A DNA stretch of 64,000 nucleotides from Lacisediminihabitans changchengi (GTDB taxonomy: Bacteria > Actinomycetota > Actinomycetes > Actinomycetales > Microbacteriaceae). The stretch lies in the NCBI RefSeq assembly GCF_016634425.1, contig NZ_JAEPES010000004.1, forward strand, positions 511,033 through 575,032. Direction: 5' to 3'. Positions 59,877 through 64,000 of this stretch are shown here, in pieces. Each line of letters starts with the position of its first letter. Position 1 is the first letter of the stretch. The notes under the pieces are model-generated. The model was not told the DNA's origin and did no database searches. It saw only the letters and a program-made list of their open reading frames with translations. The position numbers and the translations under genes were made by a program.

Positions 59877-59892
59877 TGTTTCACGTGCGCCA
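59877..59892. promoter_or_regulatory. Degenerate parS-like site over the trxB start
   Basis: TGTTTCACGTGCGCCA matches 13 of the 16 parS bases (TGTTTCACGTGAAACA), with the left half and centre intact. The GTG of the site is the chosen trxB start codon. The match may be a decayed ParB site or chance. Confidence 0.4.
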
Positions 59893-60856
59893 CACCATCA
59901 TCATCGGCTCCGGTCCTGCCGGCTACACCGCGGCGATCTATGCTGCTCGTGGTGGGCTCAAGCCTCTGCTGATCGCCAGCTCCGTCGAGGTCGGCGGCGA
60001 GCTCATGAACACGACCGAGATCGACAACTTCCCGGGATTCCCCGAGGGCATCATGGGCCCGGAGCTCATGGGCCACTTCCGCGCTCAGGCAGAGCGCTTC
60101 GGCACCGAGGTGCTGCTGGATGACGTCGTCTCGCTCGAACTGGACGGCGACGTCAAGCGGGTGACCGTCGGCAATGGCGAGGTCTACGAGGCACTCAGCG
60201 TGATCTTCGCGACCGGGTCCGCCTACCGCAAGCTCGGACTCCCCGAGGAAGAAGAACTCAGCGGCCACGGGATGTCGTGGTGCGCCACCTGCGACGGCTT
60301 CTTCTTCCGCAAAAAGACCATCGCCGTTGTCGGTGGTGGGGACTCCGCGATGGAGGAGGCGACCTTCCTTACCAAGTTCGCCGACAAGGTCTACGTGATC
60401 CACCGCAGTGAGACGCTTCGTGCCTCGAAGGCGATGCAGGATCGTGCGTTCGAGAACCCGAAGATCGAGTTCATCTGGAACAAGACGGTCGAACGGGTGA
60501 ACGGCTCCGGTCAGGTGACCGGGGTCACCCTTCGCGACACCGTCGACGGTTCAGTCTCGGAGTTGGAACTCGAGGGACTGTTCGTCGCCATCGGCTCCGA
60601 TCCCCGCACCCACCTCGTGCACGGGCAGCTGGACTTCACGACCGAAGGCACTATCAAGGTCGAGGGACGCAGCTCCCGCACCAGCAAGCGCGGCGTGTTC
60701 GCGGCCGGCGACGTCGTCGACCCGACCTATCGTCAAGCCGTCACCGCGGCCGGCTCCGGTGCCGCCGCCGCGCTCGACGCGGAACACTTCCTGGCGGCCC
60801 TCCCCAAAGAGCTTCTGGCGTCGGCGACGGCTGAGCCGACCGCCGTTCCGGCCTGA
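59885..60856 (+). CDS. trxB: Thioredoxin-disulfide reductase
   Basis: A flavoprotein that reduces thioredoxin with NADPH. The GTG at 59885, nine bases after AAGGAG, gives 323 residues: HTIIIGSGPAGYTAAIYAARGGLKPLL (FAD), the redox motif WCATCDGFF (CATC), the NADPH motif VVGGGDSAMEEATFL, and GVFAAGDVVDPTYRQAVTAAGSG. An in-frame ATG at 59876 lies too close to the ribosome site. Operon with trxA. Confidence 0.95.
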   Translation: MRHTIIIGSGPAGYTAAIYAARGGLKPLLIASSVEVGGELMNTTEIDNFPGFPEGIMGPELMGHFRAQAERFGTEVLLDDVVSLELDGDVKRVTVGNGEVYEALSVIFATGSAYRKLGLPEEEELSGHGMSWCATCDGFFFRKKTIAVVGGGDSAMEEATFLTKFADKVYVIHRSETLRASKAMQDRAFENPKIEFIWNKTVERVNGSGQVTGVTLRDTVDGSVSELELEGLFVAIGSDPRTHLVHGQLDFTTEGTIKVEGRSSRTSKRGVFAAGDVVDPTYRQAVTAAGSGAAAALDAEHFLAALPKELLASATAEPTAVPA

Positions 60857-60918
60857 GTTACCAGCTCAGACGTTGTACCTCAGCACAGTTTCGTAACTCA
60901 CCAGAGAGAGAAGTAGAG

Positions 60919-61245
60919 ATGTCAAACGCCAAAGATGTGACCGACGCCAGCTTCCAGGCAGACGTCCTGGATTCCGAGAAGCTCGTCCTCGTGGACTTCT
61001 GGGCCGAGTGGTGTGGCCCCTGTCGCGCGGTCAGCCCCATTCTCGACCAGATCGCCGCCGAGCACGCCGACAAGATCGAGCTCGTCAAGGTCAACGTCGA
61101 CGACAACATGGAGATCGCCGCGAAGTACCAGATCACCTCGATTCCGGCCATGAAGCTGTTCAAGGGTGGCGAGGTCGTGAAGAGCGTCATCGGCGCCAAG
61201 CCGAAGCCGGCACTCGAGGCCGACTTCGCCGAGTGGCTCAAGTAG
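60919..61245 (+). CDS. trxA: Thioredoxin
   Basis: Small protein-disulfide reductase. The 108-residue product has LVLVDFWAEWCGPCRAVSPILDQIA with the active-site Cys32-Gly-Pro-Cys35, and YQITSIPAMKLFKGGEVVKSVIGA with the cis-Pro. Ribosome site AGAGAGAAG. It follows trxB by 62 nt and ends at the hairpin below. Confidence 0.97.
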   Translation: MSNAKDVTDASFQADVLDSEKLVLVDFWAEWCGPCRAVSPILDQIAAEHADKIELVKVNVDDNMEIAAKYQITSIPAMKLFKGGEVVKSVIGAKPKPALEADFAEWLK

Positions 61246-61264
61246 TCCCGGTCTTTTTAGTGGA

Positions 61265-61292
61265 GGCCCGTTCCCGGCTCGGGGGCGGGCCT
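61265..61292 (+). terminator. Hairpin terminator after trxA
   Basis: GGCCCG ... CGGGCC with an inner CCCG/CGGG forms a GC-rich stem 20 nt past the trxA stop, followed by TTCCCTGTTT. A short T-rich tract (CTTTTTAG) also precedes the stem. Confidence 0.6.
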
Positions 61293-61351
61293 TCCCTGTT
61301 TCCGCGGTCTATTGTGGAGACTTCATACCCTTCGGCGATCCTGGAACCCCT

Positions 61352-62686
61352 ATGAGCAACGGACACTCCCCTTCGGAGTCGGGAACGAATCTCGACCCCT
61401 GGTACGACCTCTATGCCGACCGCACGGCCGGCCTGAGCGCCTCCGAAGTCCGAGCGTTGTTCGCCGTCGCCAGCCGCCCCGAGGTTGTCTCCCTCGCCGG
61501 CGGCATGCCGTTCGTGTCGGCGCTGCCCACGGATCTGGTGGGCGGAGCCTTCGAGCGGGTCATGCGCGAGGAGGGTCCTCAGGCTCTGCAATACGGCTCT
61601 GGTCAGGGAATTCCCCAGCTGCGCGAGCACATCCTCGACATCATGGCGCTGGAAGGCATCCGGGCCAGCGTTGACGACGTCGTCGTGACCACCGGATCGC
61701 AGCACGCACTCGAACTGGTGACGAAGCTCTTCATCAATCCGGGCGACGTGGTGCTGGCCGAAGGCCCGAGCTACGTGACCGCCATGGTCGTGTTCAAGTC
61801 GTTCCAGGCCGAGGTCGAGCACGTGCTGATGGACGAGCACGGTCTCATCCCCGAGGCGTTGCGCCAGCGCATCGCGGAGGTGAAGGCACAGGGCCGCACG
61901 ATCAAGTTCCTGTACACGATCCCCTCATTCAGCAACCCTGCTGGGGTGACCCTCACCTGGGAGCGCCGACTGGAGATCCTCGAGATCTGCCGAGCCAACG
62001 ACATCCTGGTTTTGGAGGATGACCCCTACGGTCTGCTCTATTTCGACTCCCCTCCGCCGCAAGCCATGCGCTCGGTCGAGGAGGAGGGGGTCATCTACCT
62101 CGGCACATTCTCCAAGACGCTCGCGCCTGGTTTCCGGGTGGGGTGGGCTCTCGCCCCGCATGCCATCCGAGAGAAGCTGATTCTCGCGAATGAGGCTGCG
62201 GTGCTGTCGCCCAGCTCGTTCAGTCAATACATGATCACGGAATACCTGAACACCGCCGACTGGCGGGGGCAGATCGATACCTTCCGCGGCATCTACCGCG
62301 AACGACGAGATGCGATGCTGTCAGCTCTCGACGAGTATCTCCCTCAGCTCAGCTGGACCGTTCCCAACGGTGGGTTCTACATCTGGGCCACCCTTCCCGA
62401 CCACCTCGACTCGAAGGCGATGCTGCCGCGCGCGGTTCGCGAACTCGTGGCGTACACCCCTGGCACCGCCTTTTATGCTGATGGCAACGGCCGTAACAAC
62501 ATGCGCCTTTCGTTCTGCTACCCCACACCCGAGTTCATTCGCGAGGGCATCCGCCGCCTGTCCGTTGTCATCAACGGCGAAATGGATCTCTTGCGCACTT
62601 TCTCGCAAACCGCGCCGCTGCGCTCGATCGCTCCGGCTCGTGATGCCAAGCTCGGCATCGCAAGTCCGCCGTCCAACCTCGCCTGA
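61352..62686 (+). CDS. PLP-dependent aminotransferase (MocR-like fold, 2-aminoadipate / LysN type)
   Basis: The 444-residue product is a class I aminotransferase without a GntR domain. Motifs are VVSLAGGMPFVSALPTDLV, LQYGSGQGIPQLREHI, TTGSQHALELVTKLFINPGDVVLAEGPSYV, PSFSNPAGVTLTWERR, LVLEDDPYGLLYFD, the PLP lysine in LGTFSKTLAPGFRVGW, and MRLSFCYPTPEFIREGI. Substrate unknown. A ~30-residue tail follows the core. This gene between trxA and the ddl-like gene is a conserved feature of the oriC region in related actinobacteria. Confidence 0.88.
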   Translation: MSNGHSPSESGTNLDPWYDLYADRTAGLSASEVRALFAVASRPEVVSLAGGMPFVSALPTDLVGGAFERVMREEGPQALQYGSGQGIPQLREHILDIMALEGIRASVDDVVVTTGSQHALELVTKLFINPGDVVLAEGPSYVTAMVVFKSFQAEVEHVLMDEHGLIPEALRQRIAEVKAQGRTIKFLYTIPSFSNPAGVTLTWERRLEILEICRANDILVLEDDPYGLLYFDSPPPQAMRSVEEEGVIYLGTFSKTLAPGFRVGWALAPHAIREKLILANEAAVLSPSSFSQYMITEYLNTADWRGQIDTFRGIYRERRDAMLSALDEYLPQLSWTVPNGGFYIWATLPDHLDSKAMLPRAVRELVAYTPGTAFYADGNGRNNMRLSFCYPTPEFIREGIRRLSVVINGEMDLLRTFSQTAPLRSIAPARDAKLGIASPPSNLA

Positions 62687-62697
62687 ACGGCACCATC

Positions 62698-63654
62698 ATG
62701 AATGATTTCACCCCCAAGTCCGTCGTCGTGCTCGCGGGCGGCATCTCCCACGAGCGCGACGTGTCGCTGCGCTCCGGCCGCCGTGTCGCCGACAGTCTGC
62801 GGCAGCACGGAATCTCGGTTGAACTGCGTGACCCGGATGCCTCGCTTCTGTCCTACCTCACTGCCACGCGCCCCGACGTGGTCTGGCCCGCTCTCCACGG
62901 AGCCAGTGGCGAAGACGGAGCGCTCCGTGGACTCCTCGACTTCATCGGCATTCCGTTCGTGGGCTCCACCTCCGGCGCCTCCCGTCTCGCGTGGGACAAG
63001 CCGACCGCGAAGGTACTCGTCGGGCGCGCCGGAGTCGCGACGCCACGGTCGATCTCCCTCTCGCGCGACGCGTTCCGGGAGCTCGGCGCGCAGAGCGTTC
63101 TCGACAGCCTGGTCGACGAACTGCCAATCCCCCTGGTGGTGAAGCCGGCACAGGGCGGTTCCGCTCAGGGAGTCACTCTGGTCAACGCCCGGTCGGCTCT
63201 CCCCCGCGCCATGGTCGATGCGTATACGTACTGCGATACCGCTCTCGTGGAGCAGAAGATCGTCGGCACCGAGGTTGCCGTCGGCATCATCGACACCGGC
63301 GACGGTCCGGTCGCGTTGCCAGGAGTCGAGATCCAACCCCTCTCAGGCGTCTTCAGTTTCGAGGCCAGATACAACGCCGGTGAAACGCGCTTCTTCACCC
63401 CGGCTCGCCTCGATGCAGCGGTAGCCGCGCGCGCCGCCCAAGTGGCACTGCTCGCACACAGCACTCTGGGCCTCCGTCACCTCTCGCGCGTAGATCTGAT
63501 CATTGACGCATCGGGAACGCCCTGGTTCCTCGAGGCGAATGTCCTCCCCGGACTGACCGAAACCTCCATCCTCCCCCTTGCCCTCGAAGCGGCGGGCCAC
63601 GATCTCGGCTGGGTCTATAGCGCGCTGGCGGAAGCCGCGATCCGCGGGGACTAG
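62698..63654 (+). CDS. D-alanine--D-alanine ligase-like ATP-grasp protein
   Basis: Joins two D-alanines, or a related substrate, with ATP. The 318-residue product has VVVLAGGISHERDVSLRSGRRVADSLR, the WPALHGASGEDGALRGLLDFIGIPFVGS motif (Ddl HGxxGEDG), SRLAWDKPTAKVLVGRAGVATP, the ATP-grasp VVKPAQGGSAQGVTLV, and WFLEANVLPGLTETSILPLA. The second lobe is shorter than in the housekeeping Ddl (about 350-380 residues), so it may be a paralog. Follows the aminotransferase by 11 nt and is probably cotranscribed. Confidence 0.88.
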   Translation: MNDFTPKSVVVLAGGISHERDVSLRSGRRVADSLRQHGISVELRDPDASLLSYLTATRPDVVWPALHGASGEDGALRGLLDFIGIPFVGSTSGASRLAWDKPTAKVLVGRAGVATPRSISLSRDAFRELGAQSVLDSLVDELPIPLVVKPAQGGSAQGVTLVNARSALPRAMVDAYTYCDTALVEQKIVGTEVAVGIIDTGDGPVALPGVEIQPLSGVFSFEARYNAGETRFFTPARLDAAVAARAAQVALLAHSTLGLRHLSRVDLIIDASGTPWFLEANVLPGLTETSILPLALEAAGHDLGWVYSALAEAAIRGD

Positions 63655-63684
63655 CCCGCACCCGACTCCCTCGCGTAGCGCGAG

Positions 63685-63700
63685 TGTTTCACGTGAAACA
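63685..63700. promoter_or_regulatory. parS centromere site
   Basis: TGTTTCACGTGAAACA, a perfect 16-bp match to the bacterial parS consensus bound by ParB. It lies 31 nt after the ddl-like gene, in the place where parB would be expected to converge. Around it (63655-63875) I see no gene. Confidence 0.95.
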
Positions 63701-63875
63701 TAGCCGGCGGAAGTCTCCGAACCGGTCTGAACCAGGCGCGTGAGGCCGAATTAGGCTCATTGGGTTACCTTCACGCCGATTGCTGGCCGAATCAACATCA
63801 GCGGTCGACTCTGATTGCACGACTCTGGATCCGGTCCGCCTGGTTCGGCTCCATCTCGTCCCGCTCCACCTGGAG

Positions 63876-64000
63876 TAGTGCCCCATAAAGTGGTGTAACT
63901 CTTGGTGGCCGGCTCGTCGCGAGACGTAAGCGCGGTCACCGTGTGAGACCTTCGAGAAGTCTCTTACCTCCACTCGAAAGGCACCATCACGATGACCGCT
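63876..64000 (+). mobile_element. Probable left end of an IS256-family insertion sequence (cut by window edge)
   Basis: The block starting AGTGCCCCATAAAGTGGTGT resembles the terminal repeat of actinobacterial IS256-type elements as I recall them, and is followed by a ~100-nt leader and an ATG at 63992 (ATGACCGCT, Met-Thr-Ala) at the very edge, preceded by GAAAGG. IS256-type transposases of this group commonly begin Met-Thr-Ala. Only three codons are visible, so the family is inferred from the end sequence. Confidence 0.5.

Noticed and set aside
63689..63973. Minus-strand 94-codon frame as the end of parB
   Set aside because: The translation is Arg/Ser-rich with no ParB motif and crosses the probable IS end.

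Overview
The window is high-GC DNA from the chromosome of a flagellated actinobacterium. GAC/GTC/CTC-rich codons, many GTG starts, heavy ATGA/GTGA stop-start overlaps, DUF6049 beside murJ, and the order dnaB-rplI-rpsR-ssb-rpsF ... cca-DUF6049-murJ-trxB-trxA-aminotransferase-ddl-parS all point to Actinomycetota, most likely Microbacteriaceae (an inference from gene order and style, not from a search). The order at the right end and a perfect parS site suggest that oriC lies not far beyond the right edge.

Region 1 (1-26851) is a nearly complete Gram-positive flagellar cluster. On the minus strand, reading right to left, are fliA, fliC, fliD-fliS-fliT, then flgB-flgC-fliE-fliF-fliG-fliH-fliI-fliJ-fliK-flgD-flgE, then flbD-motA-motB, then fliM-fliN-fliO-fliP-fliQ-fliR-flhB-flhA-flhF (cut by the window edge). 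On the plus strand are flgN-flgK-flgL-fliW. Five transcription units start at the same FliA/sigma28-type promoter (CTAACG or CTTACS, 14-nt spacer, GCCGATAG), including the basal-body and export operons. This suggests one FliA-driven regulon rather than a cascade. No fliL, flgF, flgG, csrA, flgM or che gene is visible.

Region 2 (26869-34050) holds a DinB-family protein, a DUF2470-DUF4383-membrane protein set, a heme oxygenase behind an IdeR/DtxR-like box, a PIF1-type helicase, a membrane-anchored unknown, and a CopD-CtaG copper/cytochrome-oxidase fusion.

Region 3 (34123-39102) has HU, the cysteine-poor ribosomal proteins S14-L33-L28, a lipoprotein, and a zur-znuBC-znuA zinc-uptake set with a Zur-like operator.

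Region 4 (39174-48137) has a 2-oxoacid dehydrogenase complex (E1 alpha, E1 beta, E2), a HisC-type aminotransferase, a small membrane protein, a WXG100-like protein paired with an alpha/beta hydrolase, a low-molecular-weight tyrosine phosphatase and purB.

Region 5 (48138-50754) is a small plastic zone: dispersed repeats, two membrane proteins, a deletion scar joining the remains of an MmyB-type regulator and a short-chain dehydrogenase, and an intact GLYR-type oxidoreductase.

Region 6 (50800-64000) is conserved oriC-proximal housekeeping: dnaB with a DnaA-box-like upstream region, rplI-rpsR-ssb-rpsF, the CCA-adding enzyme, DUF6049, murJ, trxB-trxA behind a SigR-type promoter, an aminotransferase, a D-Ala-D-Ala ligase-like protein, parS, and the left end of a probable IS256-family element.
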